Shown: positions 1 to 9,515, counted from the first letter of the stretch. The stretch: DNA of 42,200 bases from UBA7332 sp051652645 (GCA_051652645.1 JBOFUP010000090.1:1-42200); one strand, 5' to 3'. The notes: generated by a model from the sequence alone, not told the origin. Made by a program: numbers and translations.

Positions 1-59
1 GGTGTACATTTGTGCTATACCGAGAGGGCAATGTCGCACTCTCATAAAACCAATAAATT

Positions 60-293
60 ATGGCATTAAAATATTTCAGGGTAGAGAGAGTTAATCAAAC
101 TTATCGTGGGGGAATTAATAAAAAGGCATCCTTAGGTAGAGTTAGTGGATATGCTGAGTTTGCTGCATTTATTCAGAATATTGTAACGGCTAGTACAGCG
201 CATCCGAGGCCTGATGTTAGCTCGTGCTCAAAGCTTTGCTCAAGCAGGGCAGACTGGCAGACTGGAGGAGTGATACTGCTCTATGATCAATAG
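60..293 (+). pseudogene. Possible broken HU-like DNA-binding protein
   Basis: The reading frame encodes 77 residues. It opens with MALKYFRVER, which resembles the start of Bacteroidales HU-related DNA-binding proteins (the family usually begins MALKY or similar). A stretch around residues 32-53 (AEFAAFIQNIV, then STAHPRPDV) resembles the family's segment before the beta arm. After codon 53 the similarity stops: neither the original frame nor the shifted frame (which runs LARAQSF and then hits a stop near 271) looks like the basic, glycine-rich second half, and 77 residues is shorter than the usual 90-150. I infer a frameshifted or decayed copy on the far side of the CRISPR array. It could also be an unrelated spurious frame. 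No function should be assumed. Confidence 0.3.
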
Positions 294-460
294 AGAGCGT
301 ATCCTATTTAGGGCTTACCTACTCTTGGGGATAAGAATATAAAAGTGAATCTTATTCTTTTGAGCGTATCAAGTGATTAACCCCCTAAATCTATTTTTTA
401 GACTATGACCAATGTTTCAGATAGAGGAGTATCACTCATAAAGGAGCATGAGGGGGGTCA

Positions 461-3165
461 GTGCTAAACCATAAATTTGTTGTGGGGAAGTAGGTCTCGG
501 ACGGTTAATGGTGAATACAGATTCAGGAGGAAGAGAAGTCTTAATCCTTGTTGTAGTGGAAGTAGGTCTCTGACCTGATGTGGAGTATATCTTACTCCAA
601 TTTTCCGATAAGTCTTAATCCTTGTTGTAGTGGAAGTAGGTCTCTGACGTTAATTGCGAAAACTGTGAAGGATGCGATAGTGTCTTAATCCTTATTGTAG
701 TGGAAGTAGGTCTCTGACAACTATAACGTAGTATCAATCGACGAATACAAAGGTCTTAATCCTTGTTGTAGTGGAAGTAGGTCTCTGACTATACAAATAG
801 TTTTGTATCTAAAACAAGATATACACGTCTTAATCCTTGTTGTAGTGGAAGTAGGTCTCTGACGTGGAGTATATACTACTCCAGTTTTCTGAGTCTTAAT
901 CCTTGTTGTAGTGGAAGTAGGTCTCTGACGGTGATCAATAACCCTGTAATCTCTCTCTGCGAAGTCTTAATCCTTGTTGTAGTGGAAGTAGGTCTCTGAC
1001 GCTTGCTAAATTATATTGTGAAACTAATGATATTGAGGTCTTAATCCTTGTTGTAGTGGAAGTAGGTCTCTGACGCCGCAGGGTCCAGATGATGCACTAC
1101 ACAATCTCATAGGTCTTAATCCTTGTTGTAGTGGAAGTAGGTCTCTGACATTATCTCTTTTGCCGCCGTCAGGTCTTAGTGGATGTCTTAATCCTTGTTG
1201 TAGTGGAAGTAGGTCTCTGACAGTTTACCGACTCGCTCAATTGTCCTACCTGCGGGACAGGTCTTAATCCTTGTTGTAGTGGAAGTAGGTCTCTGACATT
1301 GACCTAGAAGTACTCTCAGTGGATTATTATCCAGTCTTAATCCTTGTTGTAGTGGAAGTAGGTCTCTGACAGTATTAAGCTATGTCGTCCGTGATAATGA
1401 GTAGTCACGTCTTAATCCTTGTTGTAGTGGAAGTAGGTCTCTGACCAGGTCTTAGTGGATTCTTTATGACTCCTGAGTCTAAGTCTTAATCCTTGTTGTA
1501 GTGGAAGTAGGTCTCTGACAGTTGTTCTTCCTTCAGAGGGAATCGTAAGAGGTCTTAATCCTTGTTGTAGTGGAAGTAGGTCTCTGACGAAAATCAAACA
1601 GAGCTATACACAAATAGCTTTGTAGTCTTAATCCTTGTTGTAGTGGAAGTAGGTCTCTGACCAGTTTCTTTAGACCTATCTTCGGGAAGCAATAGTCTTA
1701 ATCCTTGTTGTAGTGGAAGTAGGTCTCTGACGGAGCTTGCAGAGAAGATAGTTAACTTTGCAGTCTTAATCCTTGTTGTAGTGGAAGTAGGTCTCTGACA
1801 GGTGACGGCAAGTTCACATTCGTCGAGGGAGACGAGTCTTAATCCTTGTTGTAGTGGAAGTAGGTCTCTGACCGAACTTATGCTACAATATCGAGCAGCT
1901 GCATTCTTCCAGTCTTAATCCTTGTTGTAGTGGAAGTAGGTCTCTGACACCAGGTAAAACCTGGTGGATTGAGAAGGCCTAATAAGTCTTAATCCTTGTT
2001 GTAGTGGAAGTAGGTCTCTGACGGCTTATCTGGCTTCTTCATGACGAAGGAGTCAGCGTCTTAATCCTTGTTGTAGTGGAAGTAGGTCTCTGACAGATTA
2101 TGACGTGATTAATGGTCAAACGCTTAATCAGTCTTAATCCTTGTTGTAGTGGAAGTAGGTCTCTGACAAATAATAGAAGAATCTGATCGCATTAAATTTG
2201 TCGAGGGTCTTAATCCTTGTTGTAGTGGAAGTAGGTCTCTGACAGGTGTTGATGACTCTATAGTCGTCAGCACTACAGTCTTAATCCTTGTTGTAGTGGA
2301 AGTAGGTCTCTGACCTTCTTCCGGTAACTGGCTTGAGTGGATTCTTGTCTTAATCCTTGTTGTAGTGGAAGTAGGTCTCTGACTTCCTCCGTCAGGACTA
2401 AGCGGCTTCTTCATGACGAGTCTTAATCCTTGTTGTAGTGGAAGTAGGTCTCTGACCGAATTCGTTTTTCCGCCCGGATTTTGACACTGTCTTAATCCTT
2501 GTTGTAGTGGAAGTAGGTCTCTGACTCAGCCTGAGCCTCGCGAAGGCGAGGTCTTAATCGAGTCTTAATCCTTGTTGTAGTGGAAGTAGGTCTCTGACAC
2601 TGTCTAGTATATTCTCGTAAATATAACGAGGGTCTTAATCCTTGTTGTAGTGGAAGTAGGTCTCTGACCGGTTTACGAATTGCTAGAGGACGTGAAGAAG
2701 GTTAGGTCTTAATCCTTGTTGTAGTGGAAGTAGGTCTCTGACAATGTCTGGTCGATTGAACAAGCTTAAATAATAGTCTTAATCCTTGTTGTAGTGGAAG
2801 TAGGTCTCTGACTAGTCTATTCTCGCAAATTCAGCGAGGATCAGGGTCTTAATCCTTGTTGTAGTGGAAGTAGGTCTCTGACACTCTATGCAACACTATA
2901 ACGATGATATTATATAATAGTCTTAATCCTTGTTGTAGTGGAAGTAGGTCTCTGACAGTAAAAGAGATGCTTAAGGAGGCTAAGCAAGTCTTAATCCTTG
3001 TTGTAGTGGAAGTAGGTCTCTGACGACAATTTGGTATTTATCGCTACCTATACGGTGTCTTAATCCTTGTTGTAGTGGAAGTAGGTCTCTGACGAAAATG
3101 CTGCTTGTTTTTCTCTTTTATATAAAAAGTCTTAATCCTTGTTGTAGTGGAAGTAGGTCTCTGAC
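461..3165 (-). CRISPR. CRISPR array, 37 spacers, transcribed from the minus strand
   Basis: There are 37 full repeats of 37 bp (first 538-574, last 3129-3165). On the plus strand each begins GTCTTAATCC and ends GGTCTCTGAC. A decayed repeat lies at about 461-502: its last 26 bases match with one base missing, and the rest carries a short insertion. The 37 spacers are 29-39 bp long and none is identical to another. All full repeats are identical except 682-718, which has G to A at base 13. The decayed and mutated repeats are both on the left, so the old end is left and the leader is right. Read on the minus strand the repeat ends ATTAAGAC, resembling the 8-nt 5' crRNA handle (ATTGAAAC-like) of type I/III systems. 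The repeat has no strong internal dyad, as in many type III repeats. No cas gene lies in the window, so the subtype is inferred. Confidence 0.97.
477..502 (-). repeat. Decayed terminal CRISPR repeat (trailer end)
   Basis: These 26 bases match the last 27 bases of the repeat with one deletion and two substitutions (TGGGG in place of TAGTGG, and CGGAC in place of CTGAC). The ten bases at 461-470 (GTGCTAAACC) match seven of the first ten repeat bases, with about six extra bases between the two parts. Decay of the repeat farthest from the leader is common, and this fixes array polarity. Confidence 0.85.
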
Positions 3166-3336
3166 CCGTGGTGTTGCAATGCGCTATAAATCAAAGGCTT
3201 ACTCGTTGATTTTAAGTCAAATTGAGAGTAATTAACGATGTTTTTGACCATGTTAATGAATGAGTTTAACTTAATTATAACGTTGAATTAGCAGTTACAA
3301 CCGTCATGAGTTTGGTAGTCCTACTATAAGACAGAG

Positions 3337-3344
3337 CAAATATA
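3337..3344 (-). promoter_or_regulatory. Candidate -7 element of the CRISPR leader promoter
   Basis: TATATTTG on the minus strand fits the Bacteroidota TAnnTTTG consensus and points into the array. The partner TTTG element is not evident at the usual spacing, so this is a weak candidate. Confidence 0.35.
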
Positions 3345-3848
3345 ATAATAAAGATAGATGTATGGCATAATTTCATAGCATAAAATTATGCTACTATATA
3401 TTGAAGAGAAATGTAATTGTTATGGCAGATCATATACACCCTAAGCAAGTAACTCATTTTACCAACGGATCTTCACGGATAAGAGCTTGGTTACCTCTAC
3501 ACTATCTGTTGTTGAGTGTAAACAGTAACTTTGAGGTACAAAAAATGGCAAAATAAAAGCGACATATTAAAGGCACAAAAAAATGAATATATAAATATGA
3601 CGTGATAAAAATATAAGGTAGTAGCTATCATTTTGAGAATACAAAAACAATATTTGAGCAAAAATAAGTCCTAGCTGAATTGTCGGTTATATATTTGCTG
3701 ATTACAATTGAGATACGACAATGCCATTTATCTCAAATAAACAGTTGCGAGTAGGCTCTTAATAAAAGCACATATATTAGCGGTTGAGGAATACAAACAT
3801 AACCAACAAATATTATCTACTATAAACCAACTATTGCATTCCAAATCA

Positions 3849-3900
3849 TTTAAACAATAATGGCTGAATCCTATCTAGGATTCAGCCATTATTGTTTAAA
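3849..3900 (-). terminator. Perfect 52-bp palindrome, fhs terminator
   Basis: Two perfectly complementary 25-base arms flank two central bases (outer TTTAAACAATAATGG, inner GAATCCTA). It begins 27 bases past the fhs stop. The minus-strand transcript would form a long hairpin ending in a U-rich stretch, as in intrinsic terminators. The symmetry, including the A/T ends, means it could also stop transcription from the CRISPR side. Confidence 0.85.
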
Positions 3901-3927
3901 ACATAAAAAACTTATGTAGTAGATAAA

Positions 3928-5598
<1,671 letters not shown>

Positions 5599-5632
5599 CT
5601 CTAAGTATAAATAGAATATATTAATGGTACGC

Positions 5633-5640
5633 CAAAGATA
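5633..5640 (-). promoter_or_regulatory. Candidate -7 element for fhs
   Basis: TATCTTTG on the minus strand fits TAnnTTTG and lies 35-42 bases before the fhs ATG. The upstream region is A/T-only and I see no clean TTTG at standard spacing. Confidence 0.4.
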
Positions 5641-5667
5641 GTTTATTTGTGCAAATAAAAAAAAAGA

Positions 5668-5703
5668 AAAGCGGAATCCTCATATAAATGAGGACTCCGC
5701 TTT
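5668..5703 (-). terminator. pckA terminator hairpin
   Basis: Sixteen-base arms (AAAGCGGA.. and ..TCCGCTTT, with one mismatch) flank a short loop, starting 18 bases past the pckA stop. On the minus strand the stem is followed by a run of Ts (TTTTCTTTTTTTTT), a textbook intrinsic terminator. Confidence 0.9.
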
Positions 5704-5720
5704 ATATTGCGATCTTACGA

Positions 5721-7313
5721 TTACAGTTGTGGACCTGCAGAAATCAATGCTTTAGCAGCATCGTTATCGCAGTATTGCTCGAAGTTTTTGATGTACATCG
5801 CAGCCAATTTCTTAGCTTTAGCTTCCCACTCAGCAACGTCAGCATAAGTGCTACGAGGATCTAGGATGTCAGAAACACCTGGAAGAGTTTTAGGAGCAGT
5901 CAAGTTCATGATTGGAATGTGAATCTTCTCAGCAGACTCGATTGAACCGTCGATGATAGCATCGATGATAGCACGAGTGTCTTTCAAAGACATACGTTTT
6001 CCTGTTCCATTCCATCCTGTGTTCACCAAATATGCTTTTGTTCCGTGCTCGTGCATTTTAGATACAAGAGTAGAAGCGTACATAGTTGGGTGAAGAGTCA
6101 AGAATGCCTCACCAAATGCTGGAGAGAATGATGGAACTGGCTCAGTGATACCGCGCTCAGTACCAGCCAATTTAGAAGTAAATCCACACAAGAAGTGGTA
6201 TTGAGCTTGAGCTTCATCAAGGATAGAAACTGGAGGCAATACACCAAATGCATCAGCAGAAAGGTAGATTACTTGTTTAGCGTGACCAGCTCTTGAAGGA
6301 AGAACGATCTTGTTGATGTGGTGAATTGGGTAAGAAACACGAGTGTTCTCAGTTTTTGAAGCAGCTTCAGAGAAGTCAACAACACCATCTTCACCTACAG
6401 TAACGTTCTCTAGAAGAGCGTCACGACGGATAGCTCTCCAGATGTCTGGCTCGTTAGCTTCAGAAAGGTTGATAACTTTTGCGTAGCAACCACCTTCGTA
6501 GTTGAATACACCGTTGTCATCCCAACCGTGCTCATCATCACCAATAAGGTAACGCTTAGGGTCAGCAGAAAGAGTTGTTTTACCAGTACCTGAAAGACCG
6601 AAGAATACAGCTACGTCACCATCTTTGCCTACGTTAGCAGAACAGTGCATAGAAGCCATACCTTTCATAGGTAGGTAGTAGTTCTGCATAGCGAACATAC
6701 CTTTTTTCATCTCACCACCGTACCAAGTACCGCCGATGATCTGCATTCTCTCAGTAAGGTTGAAGCATACGAATACTTCAGAGTTCAAACCTTGTTTTTC
6801 CCAGTTAGGGTTAACAGTTTTTGAAGAGTTCAATACTACGAAATCTGGCTCACCGAAGTTAGCAAGTTCGAAGTGTGAAGGACGGATGAACATGTTAGTC
6901 ACGAAGTGAGCTTGCCATGCAACCTCCATAACGAAACGAACTTTCAAACGAGTATCTTCGTTAGTTCCGCAGAATGCGTCAACTACATATAGTTTTTTAG
7001 AAGAAGAAAGTTGCTTCAAAGAAAGAGCTTTCAAGTCACCCCAGATCTCTTCAGTTACAGGGCGGTTGATAGTACCATCCCACCAGATAGTATCTTTTGA
7101 AGTTGCATCTTCAACAATATAACGGTCTTTAGGAGAACGACCTGTAAATTTACCAGTATCAACTGCTACACAGCCACTGCTAGTTACTACACCACGCTCA
7201 AAGCCTACGTTTGCTTCGTTAGTTTCATCTTGGAAAAGTTGTTCGTAAGATGGGTTGTGTACGATTTCGAAATCGCCAACAATGCCCCACTTGCTCAAAT
7301 CTACGTTTGCCAT
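5721..7313 (-). CDS. pckA: Phosphoenolpyruvate carboxykinase (ATP)
   Basis: This enzyme interconverts oxaloacetate plus ATP and phosphoenolpyruvate, CO2 and ADP. In anaerobic Bacteroidales it often runs in the CO2-fixing direction toward succinate. The 530-residue product has the ATP-type signature: kinase-1a loop GLSGTGKTT at 239-247, the metal-binding IGDDEHGW at 257-264, GGTWYGGEMKKG near 194-205, and the oxaloacetate-binding region TGRSPKDR at 57-64. Length matches the family. It has its own terminator. About 257 bp separate its start from the nitroreductase stop, so it probably has its own promoter, but I could not pick a clean consensus there. Confidence 0.97.
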   Translation of the reverse strand: MANVDLSKWGIVGDFEIVHNPSYEQLFQDETNEANVGFERGVVTSSGCVAVDTGKFTGRSPKDRYIVEDATSKDTIWWDGTINRPVTEEIWGDLKALSLKQLSSSKKLYVVDAFCGTNEDTRLKVRFVMEVAWQAHFVTNMFIRPSHFELANFGEPDFVVLNSSKTVNPNWEKQGLNSEVFVCFNLTERMQIIGGTWYGGEMKKGMFAMQNYYLPMKGMASMHCSANVGKDGDVAVFFGLSGTGKTTLSADPKRYLIGDDEHGWDDNGVFNYEGGCYAKVINLSEANEPDIWRAIRRDALLENVTVGEDGVVDFSEAASKTENTRVSYPIHHINKIVLPSRAGHAKQVIYLSADAFGVLPPVSILDEAQAQYHFLCGFTSKLAGTERGITEPVPSFSPAFGEAFLTLHPTMYASTLVSKMHEHGTKAYLVNTGWNGTGKRMSLKDTRAIIDAIIDGSIESAEKIHIPIMNLTAPKTLPGVSDILDPRSTYADVAEWEAKAKKLAAMYIKNFEQYCDNDAAKALISAGPQL

Positions 7314-7570
7314 TTTGTTAGATTGTTTTAGTAAATTACTCCATTTAAGGAGCGGTTATTGTATTGTGTTTATTTGCTTTCAGAATCAAATCCGATGCTA
7401 ATATAGTAATATAACCAATACGCTCAAATAGAAAAATAGAAGTTTTTTCACATAACTTGACTTTGCTATTTAGAGATTACAATTGATTAAATTATGTGCT
7501 ATTTATGCGTTACACTTTATTTGATTATTTGTAATGTAATGATTACGACAGCATAAAAATTAACACTATA

Positions 7571-8089
7571 CTAAAAAGTGCCCCAATGCACTTTTTCCGC
7601 CTCAAAACGCTCAGGAATGTCGAATTTCTCAGCAGGAACTCCAAGGGCTAGAATTGCAAATGGCTTTAGATGACTAGGCATATTAAACATAGAAGCTAAA
7701 GATTCACATCTGGCATGATCTGGATAAAACCCTAACCAAACAGATCCCAGATTGTCCGATTCGGCTTGCAACTGCATATTTTGCATAGCACAACTAACAT
7801 CTTGAACCCACCATTCTGTGCCTGGTTCGACATTTGTCATATTTCCACAAACAACAACTGCAACAGGAGCACTCAACAAAGGAGCAAGCCAAGGCCAACT
7901 ATCAACTATTGATTGACGATCTTTTTGATCTTGTAATACAACAAACTCCCAAGGTCTAACATTAAAAGCCGTTGGGGCATACATTCCAGCTTTGATCACT
8001 CGCAAAATCTGCTCTTTAGACAGATCTTGAGCTTTAAATGTTCTAATGGAACGGCGTCTTAATATTATATTGTGAATATCTTTATTCAT
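7571..8089 (-). CDS. Nitroreductase-family FMN oxidoreductase
   Basis: A 172-residue protein of the nitroreductase fold, which uses FMN and NAD(P)H to reduce nitro compounds, quinones or flavins in the cytoplasm. The N-terminal RRRSIRTF carries the arginines that bind FMN phosphate, followed by MYAPTAFNVRPWEFVVL, the family's usual (A/S)P(S/T)..N.QPW motif in variant form. The middle WVQDVSCAMQNMQLQAESDNLGSVWLG segment matches the dimer helix and flavin-binding region. The length is typical of the short subfamily. Substrate cannot be read from sequence. It lies 66 bases downstream of pyrC and could be cotranscribed. Confidence 0.88.
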   Translation of the reverse strand: MNKDIHNIILRRRSIRTFKAQDLSKEQILRVIKAGMYAPTAFNVRPWEFVVLQDQKDRQSIVDSWPWLAPLLSAPVAVVVCGNMTNVEPGTEWWVQDVSCAMQNMQLQAESDNLGSVWLGFYPDHARCESLASMFNMPSHLKPFAILALGVPAEKFDIPERFEAEKVHWGTF

Positions 8090-8155
8090 ATTGTCTATTT
8101 TTATTGATTATAACTATTCAAAGACGAAACATTGATATCTAGAAATATGTCATCA

Positions 8156-9496
8156 TTAGTTAAAGGAGAGTTCCATACCTCTATACTCGTTGTTAAAAAC
8201 ACCATTGTCATAAACCAAGGTTCCATTAACAAATGTTCTCTCCACCTTATGTGTAAACTTATAGCCTTCGAAAGGCGACCATCCACACTTATATAGTATG
8301 TTAGAAGAATTCACCTCCCACTCAGAAGAAGGATTCACCAATACAAGGTCTGCATAGTATCCCTCTCTGATATAACCACGACGATCAATTCGGAAAAGCT
8401 CGGCAGGTGCATGAGACATCTTCTCCACAACTCTTTCAACTGTGAAATATCCCATCTGAGCCATACGCAACATTGCTACAAGCGAGTGTTGAACAAGAGG
8501 TCCACCAGACATCGCAGTCAAACAAGAGCCTTCCTTCTCACTTAGTAGGTGTGGCGCATGGTCCGTTGCAACGACATCAATCTTACCACTATTGACCGCA
8601 TCTATTAGAGCCAACTTATCCGCTTCGCTCTTTATGGCCGGATTCCATTTTATTCTATTACCGAAGCGAGCATAATCTCGGTCATCAAACCACAAATGAT
8701 GTACACACACCTCCCCGGTTACTCTCTTCTGTGAAATTGGCGATGCCTCAAGTAGCTCTAATTCACGAGCCGTAGATAGGTGAAAGAGATGAAGACGAGT
8801 CCCATATTTATGAGCTAAGGCCACAGCCTCTGCAGATGAGGCATAACAAGCCTCTGCAGAACGAATAAGTGGGTGAAATGCAATTGGAAGGTTGTCCCCA
8901 TGGATAGAGGTATAATGTGCTATATTCTTACGAATAATATCCTCTTTCTCGCAGTGAGTTGCTATAAGTATATCGGTCTCGGAGAAAAGCCTAGAAAGAC
9001 TATCTTGATTATCCACCAACATATTGCCTGTGGAAGAACCCATAAAAACCTTTATACCACCCACTCTTTTGGGATCTAGAAGTTTCACCTGATCTAGATT
9101 ATCATTAGTAGCACCAAAGAAGAATGTATAGTTTGCTAATGACTTCGAGGCTCCTATATCAAATTTATCATTTAAAAGAGCCAGAGTTGTTGTCTGTGGC
9201 TTAGTATTTGGCATATCCATAAAAGAAGTAACACCTCCAGCAACAGCTGCTCTAGATTCAGAGGATATATCACCCTTATGAGTTAGACCTGGATCACGAA
9301 AGTGAACTTGATCATCAATCACTCCAGGAATAAGCCATCTCCCTGTGGCATCGATTACAGCATCAAAATTGGAGGAGTCAAACAGATGATTACCCTCAAC
9401 AATTGTTTTGATAAACTCTCCTTGAACAACAACACTACCTACGAACTTACGCCCTTCATTAAAGATTGTGGCGTTCTCAATCAAGACTCTTCTCAT
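8156..9496 (-). CDS. pyrC: Dihydroorotase
   Basis: This is the third step of pyrimidine synthesis: reversible cyclisation of carbamoyl-aspartate to dihydroorotate, in the cytoplasm. The 446 residues place it in the class I amidohydrolase type. Zinc-binding VHFRDPG sits at 64-70 (His65, Arg67), the likely carbamylated lysine is in GGIKVFMGSS, metal histidines are in ATHCEKED and LFHLST, and the catalytic aspartate is in VATDHAPHL. The MDMPNTKP segment is also typical. It follows a GT2 gene on the same strand with a hairpin between them. No promoter consensus is visible in the gap, so partial read-through from the GT2 gene is possible. Confidence 0.95.
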   Translation of the reverse strand: MRRVLIENATIFNEGRKFVGSVVVQGEFIKTIVEGNHLFDSSNFDAVIDATGRWLIPGVIDDQVHFRDPGLTHKGDISSESRAAVAGGVTSFMDMPNTKPQTTTLALLNDKFDIGASKSLANYTFFFGATNDNLDQVKLLDPKRVGGIKVFMGSSTGNMLVDNQDSLSRLFSETDILIATHCEKEDIIRKNIAHYTSIHGDNLPIAFHPLIRSAEACYASSAEAVALAHKYGTRLHLFHLSTARELELLEASPISQKRVTGEVCVHHLWFDDRDYARFGNRIKWNPAIKSEADKLALIDAVNSGKIDVVATDHAPHLLSEKEGSCLTAMSGGPLVQHSLVAMLRMAQMGYFTVERVVEKMSHAPAELFRIDRRGYIREGYYADLVLVNPSSEWEVNSSNILYKCGWSPFEGYKFTHKVERTFVNGTLVYDNGVFNNEYRGMELSFN

Positions 9497-9515
9497 TGTA
9501 TAGCTTTTTGTATAA

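Larger units (their letters stand above)
3166..3927 (-). promoter_or_regulatory. CRISPR leader and intergenic region
   Basis: About 760 bp lie between the last intact repeat and the fhs stop codon with no convincing gene. The part next to the array is AT-rich and is the expected site for leader functions (crRNA promoter and spacer integration). A Bacteroidota -7-like element TATATTTG can be read on the minus strand at 3344-3337. It would start a transcript near 3330 running into the array, with about 165 nt of leader. I see no clear TTTG element 19-21 bases further upstream. The right end holds the fhs terminator palindrome, listed separately. I see nothing else definable in the remainder. 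Confidence 0.55.

Noticed and set aside
333..359. AAGAATA..TATTCTT hairpin left of the array
   Set aside because: The stem is only 7 bp of A/T-rich sequence with a long loop; too weak to call a terminator or regulatory element.
1412..2414. Open frames on the minus strand within the array with repeated RDLLPLQQGLR or RPTSTTTRIKT segments
   Set aside because: The repeating peptides are simply translations of the CRISPR repeat in two frames; they are not genes.
503..3128. Naming the gene family targeted by the spacers (for example a phage structural protein)
   Set aside because: The peptides are 8-18 residues long and I do not recognise them; any name would be a guess. By eye, none of them occurs in the proteins of this window, so no self-targeting is seen.
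503..3128. Open plus-strand frame in nearly every spacer as proof that all are coding
   Set aside because: A random 35-base sequence usually has at least one open frame of three, so only the families with silent differences carry weight.
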